DNA of 34,810 bases from Tubiluchus corallicola. Lineage: Eukaryota > Priapulida > Priapulimorpha > Priapulimorphida > Tubiluchidae. The notes below the pieces were generated by a model, which saw only the letters and a program-made list of their open reading frames with translations, had not been told where the DNA came from and made no database searches. Made by a program: the position numbers and the translations under genes. Positions 10,154 through 19,640 of the stretch are shown here, piece by piece; position 1 is the stretch's first letter; each line of letters opens with the position of its first letter. The stretch is from NCBI GenBank assembly GCA_030141605.1, contig JAQGDQ010001558.1:1-34810 (forward strand), written 5' to 3'.

Positions 10154-10263
10154 CTAGTAAAGTCGTCTGGCCAGGGGTCAGCAAAGACGTCTAGCACGTT
10201 CGTCCTGTAGGGATACCTGGCATAACTGGTCCTGTTGGGATCCCTGGCATAACTAAACGATAA
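10154..10263 (-). CDS. fng: fringe exon 7
   Basis: Acceptor TATTTCAG ends at 10264; donor GTAATAG starts at 10153. It has 36 codons and two bases, residues 322-357. It begins LSFSYAR, the counterpart of the VSFSY/VTLSY segment of known Fringe proteins, and ends DVFADPWPDDFTR, corresponding to the segment before the final LHC motif. It contains a 27-bp tandem duplication that encodes SYARDPNRT followed by SYARYPYRT (residues 325-342), making this loop longer than in the fly and vertebrate proteins I recall. Confidence 0.93.
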
Positions 10264-11079
10264 CTGAAATAAACATAAAACACATTTAAGCAAAGCTCAA
10301 CAGCTGCAATTAAAGTGTGGCAACATTTGGTCTTGTAGATAATTTGATCAGTGACCACATTAGAGGCCACGTGACTTTTTCAAACACGTTGCTCTTGTAA
10401 TTTTTATGTACAATTTCTATAAGCTGGGACCAGCACTCAGTGGCGGGTAGACTTAATGTGAATCGTGCCTGGCAAGACTAGAATCTATCCAGTCGCTATG
10501 AGTAAGATAGATGAAAGTTCCCGGAACAAACACTGCACTCAACGTTCACCCATCCATTCATCGACCAGACTTAGTAATGCTTCACTTCTATCGATAAGCA
10601 CATACACACGACTACGCGGTTATTCACCTGTACCTTAGATGTCCCTGACTGCAGAACAGGGGGTGTCCTTCACACATAAATCCAAAACAAGATTCCTGCT
10701 TCACTAAATCACAAAAAGAGTGCGCATGTCCGAAAATAAGTGAGGAAGGAAGAAGGCGGCAATCTTAACCTTCTGCGATTTAGTTCAATTAAATTTTGTG
10801 TTAATGAACCAGCAGTCTGGGGTTTACGTTCTACGTGTCACGGAACAAGGGGAAAGTATTGAGATACATTTTCTGATTATTAAAATCAATTACCAAAGAA
10901 ATTGACCAAAACGTATAGCACCTACAGGCAGTGTAAAAAATGGGATTAGGGGACGAACAACCACACCCAACGATCTATTTCCAAGCACCTTCTCCATAGA
11001 TTCGTCAAAGGTTTTTCTGAAATTTCAAGTTATGCGACAAGCAATAGACGGAGCTTTGACTAACAGAAAGGCTAAGCAT

Positions 11080-11107
<28 letters not shown>
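11080..11107. repeat. TA microsatellite
   Basis: About 13 TA units at the 3' end of the LINE remnant. Confidence 0.9.
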
Positions 11108-11110
<3 letters not shown>

Positions 11111-11670
11111 ATCTTTATTTGCCATTAAAATACATTGATAATCACTGAAATAAAGACTTTACAGAGATGATCAATCAGTGTTAGTTTACTAAAAACTTAA
11201 AGTGCTAAAGGCAAATGCGTCAGTGCAATCTAAACTACTGTACAGTAACGATAAGTAATGACGAACGAAAATAAAACGTATTTACAATTATTTACAATGA
11301 TTAAAAATATGATTTGTTTAATTATAGCTGTGGGTATAGAAATTCTGAATGGCTGCATATGTTGTCGTACTGGCGTGATGGTATTTCATGTCTGAATAAT
11401 ATTAATGATTTTAATTTTGCTTTAGATGCTGATAGGGACCTGATTTGTTTAACCTGTAATGGTAGAGAATTCCAACGTAGAAATGCTTGCTTGATTATAG
11501 AGTTCGTTCCATAGTGGGTATTTGTCCTAATTTGTTTTAGATTACTTGTTCTGGAATTGACTACAGGATTTGGAAAAAAAGTTAAATCTGTTATTTTGAA
11601 ATGGTGTACTGATGTTGTTAATGTAATATATAAACAGCTGAGTAAAATATTCTTTGTGTGCTTCAATGAT
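11080..11670 (-). mobile_element. LINE 3' remnant (end of reverse-transcriptase ORF plus tail)
   Basis: A minus-strand frame at 11322-11666 contains YGTNSIIKQAFLRWNSLPLQ and SASKAKLKSL, the typical C-terminal end of non-LTR retrotransposon reverse transcriptases (a W-N-S/x-L-P motif followed by a K-rich helix). Downstream on the same strand about 230 bp of tail ends in AATAAAGATTATTATATATA, a microsatellite-type LINE tail. The rest of the element is absent, so this is a 5'-truncated insertion inside a fringe intron. The clade cannot be decided here. Confidence 0.75.
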
Positions 11671-11831
11671 TGGAAGTTTTTCTTGAGTTAGTTGTTGAAG
11701 GTTTGAATTTTTACCTGTCTTACGTGTTGTACGAGTACACAGCTATCAATCCCAACAAAATTAAAATCGCCTCGTCTAGCGCGATGTAGAGAAGGCAACT
11801 GGCGCCATCTAAGTTTAAAATCAGAAGTTAC

Positions 11832-11926
11832 CTGTTCACGGAGCGAGTCTTTATTGAGACTAATCATATGTTCTATGTGGGAGTGAAATTCCGCCACTTT
11901 GGTGAGATTTGTACCCAGTAAATTTT
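11832..11926 (-). CDS. fng: fringe exon 6
   Basis: Acceptor TTTTTTTAG ends at 11927; donor GTAACT starts at 11831. Two bases complete Glu290, then 31 codons, residues 291-321: NLLGTNLTKVAEFHSHIEHM and ISLNKDSLREQ. The FHSH motif (303-306) and the E.LL….LT…..FHSHLE pattern are a Fringe-family signature. Phase matches exons 5 and 7. Confidence 0.95.
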
Positions 11927-12114
11927 CTAAAAAAATGTTATAACAGTGTGAAAAATAGACAACAACGTTAAAACATTGAAACAGTGAGAAAGTGCACTAA
12001 AATAATGCGAAAAATGTATAAAAGTTAAAGTATGCAAAAAACTTAAAAACGAACGTGAAATCATTATTAAAATTTCAAAATCATTATAATAATTAATAAA
12101 TTAATAAAAAAAAG

Positions 12115-12503
12115 TCATGAGAACAATAGGAAAAACCATGTGATAACGCTAAAACAACTAGCACGCCATGAAAACAATAGGAAAAACAATGTAATAACAC
12201 CGAAACAACTTACAAGCCATGAAAACAATAGGAAAAATAATGTGACAACACGTCGAAACAACTTAAAAGCCACGAAAACAATAGGAGAAACAATGTGACA
12301 ACACGTCGAAACAACTTAAAAGCCATGAAAACAATAGGAGAAACAATGTGACAACACGTCGAAACAACTTAAAAGCCACGAAAACAATAGAAAAAACAAT
12401 GTGATGACGTCGAAACAATTTAAAAGCCATGAAAACAATAGGAAAAACAATGTGTCGACGTCAAAACAACTTAAAAGCCATGAAAACAATAGGAAAGACA
12501 ATG
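12115..12503. repeat. 52-bp minisatellite
   Basis: Seven to eight copies of a unit starting GCCATGAAAACAATAGG, spaced 50-54 bp. Copies differ in the CACGTCG segment (GACGTCG, CACCG). Frames through it on the minus strand encode a Phe/Leu/Cys repeat and are artefacts. Confidence 0.93.
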
Positions 12504-13025
12504 TGATTTACAATAATAAGTTATTAGTTATTTTTATACTACTATAAGTTAGCTAGCGAGTTATCTGCATTACAATATTGCTTTATTATAAAAATATTTT
12601 AAATTAATTTTAATAAAAATATATGTCGATGTAAAACAATTGTCTTGATGTTCTTTTTTAATACACGCAAAAAACACAAACAATATATCAGTTCTGTTTT
12701 GTATCACAGGCTCATACGGTGTGGTTCAAAAAGAATAACACATTTTCATGTCACTGATTTAACATGCTGGTTACATTAAATTTAACCAGATGGTACATGT
12801 AGTTTATTAATAAAGCGCCCGCTTTCCTCTGGCAGGTCGTGAGTTCTATACCAAGGACTATCCTACCTATGAACTGCTGTTGCCCTGCCTGGAACGTGGT
12901 ATTTGGGGTGAAAACAGGGTAAAAATAATCTCCATTATGTAGTTTAGAAATGTTATTTACAGTCGGTGATACAAGCTGTTTGAGTTTATGTTAATTATTT
13001 ATCCAAATACCAACTTTAAATAAAA

Positions 13026-13281
<256 letters not shown>

Positions 13282-13632
13282 ATCTCTAAAGATGAAAAAT
13301 GGTATCAATTTCTCACTCAGGTTTTAGCTACTTCAGTGATGTATGAGAAACGAAAATAGAAATGAAAACTAAACAACATTGTTCAAGTAACGATTTGTGG
13401 ATGAAGCTTTTCTAAAGTAAACTTCTTATGAACAAAGTAACAGAAGATAAAAAGTAGAAAAACGATAAAACAATGAAAAACACTTATGAAGTGCTGAACT
13501 GATGCATCATCGAATTTCAAAGCAAAACCATCTCAGCTATGGCTTACTTGAAAACGTGCAGACATTCCACAAAGTATTTTTAATCTTCAAATCTCCTGAG
13601 GAGCTGAAGCATCATAGTTTATAGAACCTTAC

Positions 13633-13703
13633 CTATGAGGTAACCAAGCGCGACGTCATCAGGGTAACCCAGGTTAATACAGTGACGTACAATTTTTTTT
13701 TCA
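13633..13703 (-). CDS. fng: fringe exon 5 (PDD motif)
   Basis: Acceptor TTTTTCAG ends at 13704; donor GTAAGG starts at 13632. One base completes Arg266; 23 codons follow (267-289), then one base. The peptide REKKIVRHCINLGYPDDVAL and GYLI carries PDDV (280-283), matching the PDD(V/C/M)T.G(F/Y)I segment of Fringe enzymes, whose acidic residues include the proposed catalytic base (family knowledge). A run of nine A codes for the Lys pair. Confidence 0.95.
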
Positions 13704-14076
13704 CTGAAAAACAATGCAAAAGAAATTGAATATTGTTTCAGTATATACAAATTAAATGGCTTATATATGTACTGCTCAAAATTCTTCAACAACAATTTGC
13801 CCCTAAAAGCCGCATGGCACTAAGGAAGAGTTGCATTGATTTTAAGGGAAGGTAAAAAGTTGATTGAATCATTGATGTTAAAACAGTAGAATATTTCTAC
13901 ACCTTTGCAAGGACAAGATATCAACGAATTGGTGAACAGCGAAGTAGATAAACACGCATGCACACATGCATACGCACATGTGCACGTACGCACACACGCA
14001 CATTCATTCAAGCACAGCCAGCTTATTCCACCAAAACGCAAAATAAACGCAAAACAGCCAAAACAACTGAGCTTAC
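13704..14076 (-). other. fringe intron 4
   Basis: Short intron with a degenerate CA/GCAC-rich patch at about 13952-14005. Nothing else was seen. Confidence 0.85.
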
Positions 14077-14162
14077 CGCATATGAGGATTCAGCCTTAAG
14101 ACGAGTGGACGGCTGAGACAATATCCAGCTCCCCCAGTAGCAAACCAGAAACCGTTTACACT
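14077..14162 (-). CDS. fng: fringe exon 4 (GGAG motif)
   Basis: An acceptor TTTTTAG ends at 14163 (a second AG two bases on would break the frame) and a donor GTAAGC starts at 14076. It has 28 codons and two bases, residues 238-265. The peptide contains FWFATGGAGYCLSR (242-255), a near-exact match to the F.FATGGAGFC.SR segment of Fringe, which lines the nucleotide-sugar site (family knowledge). Confidence 0.96.
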
Positions 14163-14848
14163 CTAAAAACACACAGAAATGAAGAAAGTTAAATTTACGC
14201 GAAAATTATGGTCTATGAGTAAAGCATTCAGCAGTAGATTTACCAAGCTTCAGGATCAACTTCACAAAACAGTCAGCTTTATTACTTGGCCACATGACTG
14301 CTACATGGTGGTGACATCTATTGTTAATTAAATCACTTATCTACAACTATATTCCATTTATCGTTATTCTTAACGTAAGCGCTGCCTAATTATTATAACC
14401 ATAATACTAAAATTATTATTAATGTTGGTTACAAACCCACTATTAGTTAAATTCCGATAAAAGTTGAAAGACAAGAAATGTGAAAACTTGGGATGTAATC
14501 TGGATTTGAACCAGAGACCTTCTGCACAAATAAGCGGGTGGTGCCTGGTTCAAATCCAAACTCCATCCCAACTTTTTCACATTTCCTGCCAATTCAAGTT
14601 TTATTAACTGTGGGTTAGTAACAATCATTAAACACTTCCTCTTCCATGTCTGAAAATATAACAAAAATGAATATCAAGTCTTTAGAATTTCCAAAATGCC
14701 TGAATTCCTGTTGTTTTGTCAGCTTCTCTCACTACATGTAGTTTGTACATTTCCTGTTAAAGCAGGGCACACGGTTTTCACGTTTCCGGTTCCTGTCAGA
14801 ATTCTTTATCAAAATGTTTGCTTACGGTTCAAGATTCAGTGGTCTTAC
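14163..14848 (-). other. fringe intron 3
   Basis: Holds the second tRNA-like foldback (14463-14597). Otherwise AT-rich without coding signals. Confidence 0.85.
14463..14597. repeat. Foldback with tRNA-like B boxes, copy 2
   Basis: Arms 14463-14514 and 14545-14597 are reverse complements with a few mismatches. Each includes GAAATGTGAAAA, a TTGGGATG segment and GATTTGAACCAG, and they meet across a 30-bp loop. The GGTTCAAATC core matches a polymerase III B box on both strands. Same architecture as the element in intron 7. Confidence 0.7.
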
Positions 14849-14990
14849 CGTTTGGTCTCTGGAAATGTTCATTTTATGTGAGGTAGATGTGCGTCCCAGA
14901 TAGTGGTCCTTGGTGTGGTCTCGTTGAGACAAAAACTCGACTAGACGCGGGACGTTCACGTAGTTATCATCATCAAAATGACAAAACCAT
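14849..14990 (-). CDS. fng: fringe exon 3 (DDD motif)
   Basis: Acceptor CTGTTCTAG ends at 14991; donor GTAAGA starts at 14848. One base completes Arg190; 47 codons follow (191-237). The peptide begins [20 protein letters not shown], nearly identical to the same segment of known Fringe proteins. DDD (196-198) is the metal-binding motif of this glycosyltransferase family. It continues with [12 protein letters not shown], corresponding to the YLGKPS segment. No key residue is missing. Confidence 0.97.
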
Positions 14991-15039
14991 CTAGAACAGA
15001 CAATCTGTTAGGCACTTCAGTAATTTATTGCATTCATAT

Positions 15040-15425
15040 TGTATTGTATTGCAGTATATTGTATTGTATTGTATTGTATTGTTTTGCATTGCATTGCATT
15101 GCATTGTATTGAATTGAATTGTATAGCACTGTATTGTATTGTATTGTATAGCACTGTATTGTATTGTATTGTATTGTATTGTACAGCACTGCATTGTATT
15201 GTATTGTATTGTATTGTATTGTATTGTATTGTATTGTATTGTATTGTATTGTATTGTACTGTACTGTACTGTACTGTACTGTACTGTACTGTACTGTACT
15301 GTACTGTACTGTACTGTACTGTACTGTACTGTACTGTACTGTACTGTACTGTACTGTATTGTATTGTAAGGTAATGTATTGCATTATATTGCATAGTATT
15401 GCATTGTATTGTATTGTATGGATTG
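15040..15425. repeat. Pentanucleotide satellite (GTATT then GTACT)
   Basis: GTATT/GCATT repeats with a few GTACAGCACT breaks at 15040-15255, then about 20 pure GTACT units at 15256-15357, then GTATT-type again. No reading frame is interrupted for long, so long YCIVL- or YNTIQ-type frames appear on both strands; they are artefacts. Confidence 0.97.
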
Positions 15426-15579
15426 TGTTGCATTCGTAATTTGCTTACTGGTAGTACTAAAAAAGTAAGATATTTTTACAAAGTACATTGCAATTAACAA
15501 TTCTAAAAAAGTACAAAGCACTTCTAAGATGTTATATGATTAGTACCATAATGTTATAAGCGATAATAATTGTTGTTAG

Positions 15580-15822
15580 CAATGTTCAGATGATACTATG
15601 TTCAGATGTGGTCAAAATCTCCCGAAGTATTGCTCTTTTTAAACGTCAAATTAAAACATCTTTATTCTTAGAAGGTTTTTAACTCTTTGTTTTTAATCTG
15701 TTTCTGTATAACGTTAATCTTTTAACTGCGTTCTTTAAAATATGATTCGTGATTTTTGTGCATTTTGTACGCCAAAGAGCACTTTACACGGACTTTAGGC
15801 AATAAAATTATTATTATATATA
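15580..15822 (+). mobile_element. LINE 3' end fragment
   Basis: The plus strand reads SIALFKRQIKTSLFL before a stop, the usual end of a non-LTR reverse-transcriptase ORF. It is followed by a tail with GAGCACTTTACACGGACTTT and AATAAAATTATTATTATATA, which resembles CR1/L2-type LINE tails. It is strongly 5'-truncated. Confidence 0.65.
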
Positions 15823-16309
15823 TGCGATGGATTCCCAACCCAGGCCGCCAAAGCAACTAGTATGGGTCTCATTACACGATAAACTCAAATATAAGAAATG
15901 AAAATCATTATTAGCGAGCATATAGCGAAGAATCATATTAATCACTTCGTTTTATCATTTTCTAATCATGTATTTTGTAAATTACATTTCCCATTCCAAA
16001 TCGCGTTTATATATAAGTTGCTTGGAGCCTTAGGACTCTGGGCTAAAATGAAAATGTTGAGAATTCCTGGTAGCTACAGGAGATTTCTAACCTGCCCAAT
16101 AGGTGGCAGTAAAGAGTGATTACTACTACAGTCCCGCATATATAGACACTCTAATTAGCATGATTTATTGGTATGTGACGTAAAAGAAATATAAACAAAC
16201 AAGTAAAAATAAATAAACAAATAAAAGGAAAAATCAAAAGCACAGTTAATGGATGAATTATAATCTTCCGTTCAGGGCAGAACTCAGCTAACGAATGTTT
16301 ACTTCTCAC

Positions 16310-16398
16310 AGTCTCTCTGTGTCCTTCCCCCTTTCTCTGTCTGTCTGTCTCTCCCTCCTCCATCTCTCTCTCTCCTCTCTCATACACCCTCTTTCTCT

Positions 16399-16431
<33 letters not shown>

Positions 16432-16665
16432 TCTGTCTCTCCCTTCCCCCTCTTTTTCCTCTCTCATACACCCTCTTTCTCTTCCCCTCTCTTCCTATCT
16501 CTCTCTCTCTCTCTCTGTCTATCTCTCCCTTCCCCCCTCTCTCCTCTCTCACGCACCCTCTTTCTCTCTCCTCTCTCTCTTTCTATCTCTCTGTCTCTCC
16601 CTTCCCCCTCTCTCTCCTCTCTGATGCACCCCCTTTCTCCCTTTGTCACACCCTCTCTCTCAATT
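16310..16665. repeat. CT-rich minisatellite
   Basis: About four copies of an 80-90 bp unit made of (CT)n plus a marker CTCTCATACACCCTCTTTCT (variants CACGCACC and GATGCACC). It ends 30 bp below the fringe exon 2 donor. Confidence 0.9.
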
Positions 16666-16695
16666 CCATACCTATCAAAGACAACTCAGACTTAC

Positions 16696-16850
16696 CGGTG
16701 TGTGGCTTGCAAAAAGGTTTCTAACTCGACTCCTGTCTTGCAGCAGAGATCAACTGGACGATGACTAGAACCACAATGAGTGTTGATCACATGAAGAGAA
16801 GGTATCACATCAGCAACATCAGAAGCATCACTGTCGGTAAACACATACGT
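16696..16850 (-). CDS. fng: fringe exon 2
   Basis: Acceptor TATGTTGCAG ends at 16851; donor GTAAG starts at 16695. It has 51 codons plus two bases, residues 139-189. It starts TYVFTDSDASDV, aligning with the T(W/F).FTD.. segment, and continues with LHVINTHCGSSHRPVDLCCK, aligning with the (H)(L)INT.C…H…ALCCK segment; the Cys pattern is preserved. It ends ETFLQATHR, joining directly to WFCHFDDDN of exon 3. Confidence 0.96.
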
Positions 16851-16887
16851 CTGCAACATAAAAAAGGATATGATAATGTTATTACAA

Positions 16888-16963
16888 TTAACGTCATCGT
16901 CGTCAACATCATCATAATTGTCGTCATCATCCTTATCACCACCACCATCATCATAATTAATGG
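16888..16963. repeat. Degenerate ATC/GTC trinucleotide repeat
   Basis: Imperfect (ATC)n with GTC and ACC variants, about 40 bp upstream of the exon 2 acceptor on the minus strand. It is purine-rich on the transcribed side (Asp-rich frame). Confidence 0.8.
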
Positions 16964-17435
16964 TTGTCAACAAAACAAATTTTAGTCTTTATAAAGTTAG
17001 GGACATGCTGATTCAATAAAAGCCTCTAGTCTAGAGAAAGCACACTAGAAGCAACACGGAGTTTGGGAACTGGACTTTAGGAAGTCATGCTACGCCTATT
17101 CAGCCTGTTTAAGTTTTGTTCAGGTCATAGCGACAAATTGGGTCAGTACTTTATTTATCACCAGCACGCAAGATGTTGCCCAACCTCTTGACTGACGTGA
17201 TTGAATACAGGGGAGTGCCCAACAAAAACTTGCGAATTCATTTATACGCAGCAGGTCATATAGCATGAGAACACATTAACATCACTGCAGAGATATACAG
17301 GAACAGACGATAGAAAGTATGGCCAGCATATGTACAATGTGTTCATTTCGACTCGCGTGTGTTTACAAAGCATGCCTGTGAGATCATTGAAATGTGTAAC
17401 ATCAAGATAACACCCACGCTGCCACGCTGCCACAG

Positions 17436-18096
17436 TGCTACTGTTCCTGCCACTGTTCCGACGAGGCAGCAATAATGACTAATACTGCTAGCATAAATCA
17501 GTGCTACTGTTACTGCCACTGTTCCGACGAGGCAGCAATAATGACTAATACTGCTAGCATAAATCAGTGCTACTGTTACTGCCACTGTTCCGACGAGGCA
17601 GCAATAATGACTAATACTGCTAGCATAAATCAGTGCTACTGTTACTGCCACTGTTCCGACGAGGCAGCATTAATGACTAATACTGCTAAGCATAAATCAG
17701 CGCTACTATTACTGCCACTGTTCCGCCGAGGCAGCAATAATGACTAATACTGCTAGCATAAATCAGTGCTACTGTTACTGCCACTGTTCCGACGAGGCAG
17801 CAATAATGACTAATACTGCTAGCATAAATCAGCGCTACTGTTCCTGCCACTGTTCCGCCGAGGCAGCAATAATGACTAATACTGCTAGCATAAATCAGTG
17901 CTACTGTTACTGCCACTGTTCCGACGAGGCAGCAATAATGACTAATACTGCTAGCATAAATCAGTGCTACTGTTACTGCCACTGTTCCGACGAGGCAGCA
18001 ATAATGACTAATACTGCTAGCATAAATCAGTGCTACTGTTACTGCCACTGTTCCGACGAGGCAGCAATAATGACTAATGCTGCTAGCATAAATGAC
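17436..18096. repeat. 66-bp minisatellite, in frame on both strands
   Basis: About ten copies of a 66-bp unit containing TGCTACTGTTACTGCCACTG, TTCCGACGAGGCAGCAATAA and TGACTAATACTGCTAGC. The unit is 22 codons long. On the plus strand it reads SINQCYCYCHCSDEAAIMTN; on the minus strand it reads VALIYASSISHYCCLVGTV. One extra base near 17689 breaks the frames. No start, splice context or family likeness supports a gene. Confidence 0.95.
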
Positions 18097-18984
18097 ACAA
18101 AAATTGTTTATTAAGGAAGAATTCTCGTATTTTTTCTACAATTCGCCCCATTCAAGATCAATTGCTGCTCGGGTTAAGGGGTTAAATAATAGAAAGATTC
18201 AAATATATATATATAAATGCTTTGTTTTACAAACATAAACACAAGTACAATTAACAAATCACACACAATAAACAATGCATACAGGATTTTTGAGACATGC
18301 TTTAAAATTCCCGTTTCTTCTTTTAAATTTCAACATTATGAACCTTTTTGTATTAAACTTATTAGCACACTGTATTTTTAGAGACTGCTACCCACTAACG
18401 ACAGTAACCTTCATCTGTATAATCACGTGACAAACTGGCCAACAAGACCTCCAGTAATCTAGACAAAAAGTCAAAATTACAAAGAAAACAACAGAACGAA
18501 GTTGCTGAACATTCTAATAAAATGAACGCAATATGTTGTCAGCTGACAAAAAACAAGTAGCTTCATGACGGCGTGTGAGGCCCAAGCATCAGCAGCAACA
18601 GGAAACAGTCACATCTTGTGGTCCCACATTAATGAGTTTGAATGCACGTGGACACACACGGCTAATGACCAATATTACCTACATGTGGACATCAAATACC
18701 CACCATATGTACGTATGAAGAGCAGGAAAGAATGTTAGAAATGTGCGCTCGATGGGAAGGTCGAGACCATCCCGAATTTAAAATAATATACAAACACAGA
18801 CAGACTGACACACGTCCAGGTTGAGCAGATTGATGCTTGTGCAGTAAAAATCAATAATTGTAAGAAATATTGAACAGGACTCAATAGGCAATAACAACAG
18901 CCACAAAAGCAGCTGCCACAAACACAATAACAAGAACAGCTGTAACAGCAAAGACAACTACAGCAGCAACGTTACCAAAACGTC

Positions 18985-19042
18985 AACATAAAAATTACTG
19001 ACGATAAAAATGATGATGTTGTTGTTAATGCAGTTGTTGTTT

Positions 19043-19074
<32 letters not shown>

Positions 19075-19170
19075 GTTGATGATGATGACGTTGTTGCTGT
19101 TCTTGTTGTTATTCCTTGTGGTGGTTTTGGTGTAGTTACTGCTGCTGATATTGGTCTCGTCGTCATAGAT
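18985..19170. repeat. GTT/GGT/GAT-rich trinucleotide region
   Basis: Imperfect (GTT)n, (GGT)n and (GAT)n. The Thr/Pro-rich frame on the minus strand is low complexity. Confidence 0.85.
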
Positions 19171-19264
19171 ATTGTAGTTTTTGATGTTACTTTTAAATTT
19201 GTTGTTCTCATCGTCCTTAATGCAATCGCTGTAGTGGTTACCAACATCGCTATTGTCGCTGCAG

Positions 19265-19640
19265 TTTTTTTATTTATTTATTTATTATTATTTTCACATT
19301 CAGTACAATATTATGACATTAAGCACACAGTGACATCAAAATTATTACATCTACTATATTAAATTGTTATGTTTCATACACTATCGTTATCATAAAAGAA
19401 TAATTGTACTGCAATGGGCTAGAGAAGCAAAGGCTTGTATAGGTCCACTGTCATGTGAACCTGATAAAAAAATGGATGAGTGAACAAAAAAAAAACTGGG
19501 AGAAAGGTTAGATCACACAGGAAGGGTAGAAGGATGTGTTAGTGGAAATGGTAGGAAGAAAGATAATAGATTGCGCTATGTTGCAGTTCTATTCTGATAA
19601 CAATGCTATTTTTCCGGAGTTGCATTGCTGAATTATTTAA
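19265..19640 (-). mobile_element. Possible LINE tail
   Basis: On the minus strand an AT-rich segment ends in AATAATAATAAATAAATAAA plus a short poly-A, resembling a LINE 3' end. No ORF end is recognisable, so this could be simple sequence only. Confidence 0.3.

Larger units (their letters stand above)
10264..11831 (-). other. fringe intron 6
   Basis: Carries a minus-strand LINE remnant (about 11080-11670). The stretch 10270-11075 shows no exon or recognisable element. Confidence 0.85.
14991..16695 (-). other. fringe intron 2
   Basis: Contains a pentanucleotide array, a plus-strand LINE 3' end and a CT-rich array. The stretch 15830-16300 shows no recognisable element. Confidence 0.85.

Noticed and set aside
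15017-15439. YCIVL- and YNTIQ-type repeat proteins
   Set aside because: Pentanucleotide repeat open in several frames on both strands.
17475-18114. Cys-rich repeat protein (SINQCYCYCHCSDEA unit)
   Set aside because: In-frame minisatellite with a frame-breaking insertion, no splice context and an equally open antisense frame; kept only as a finding.
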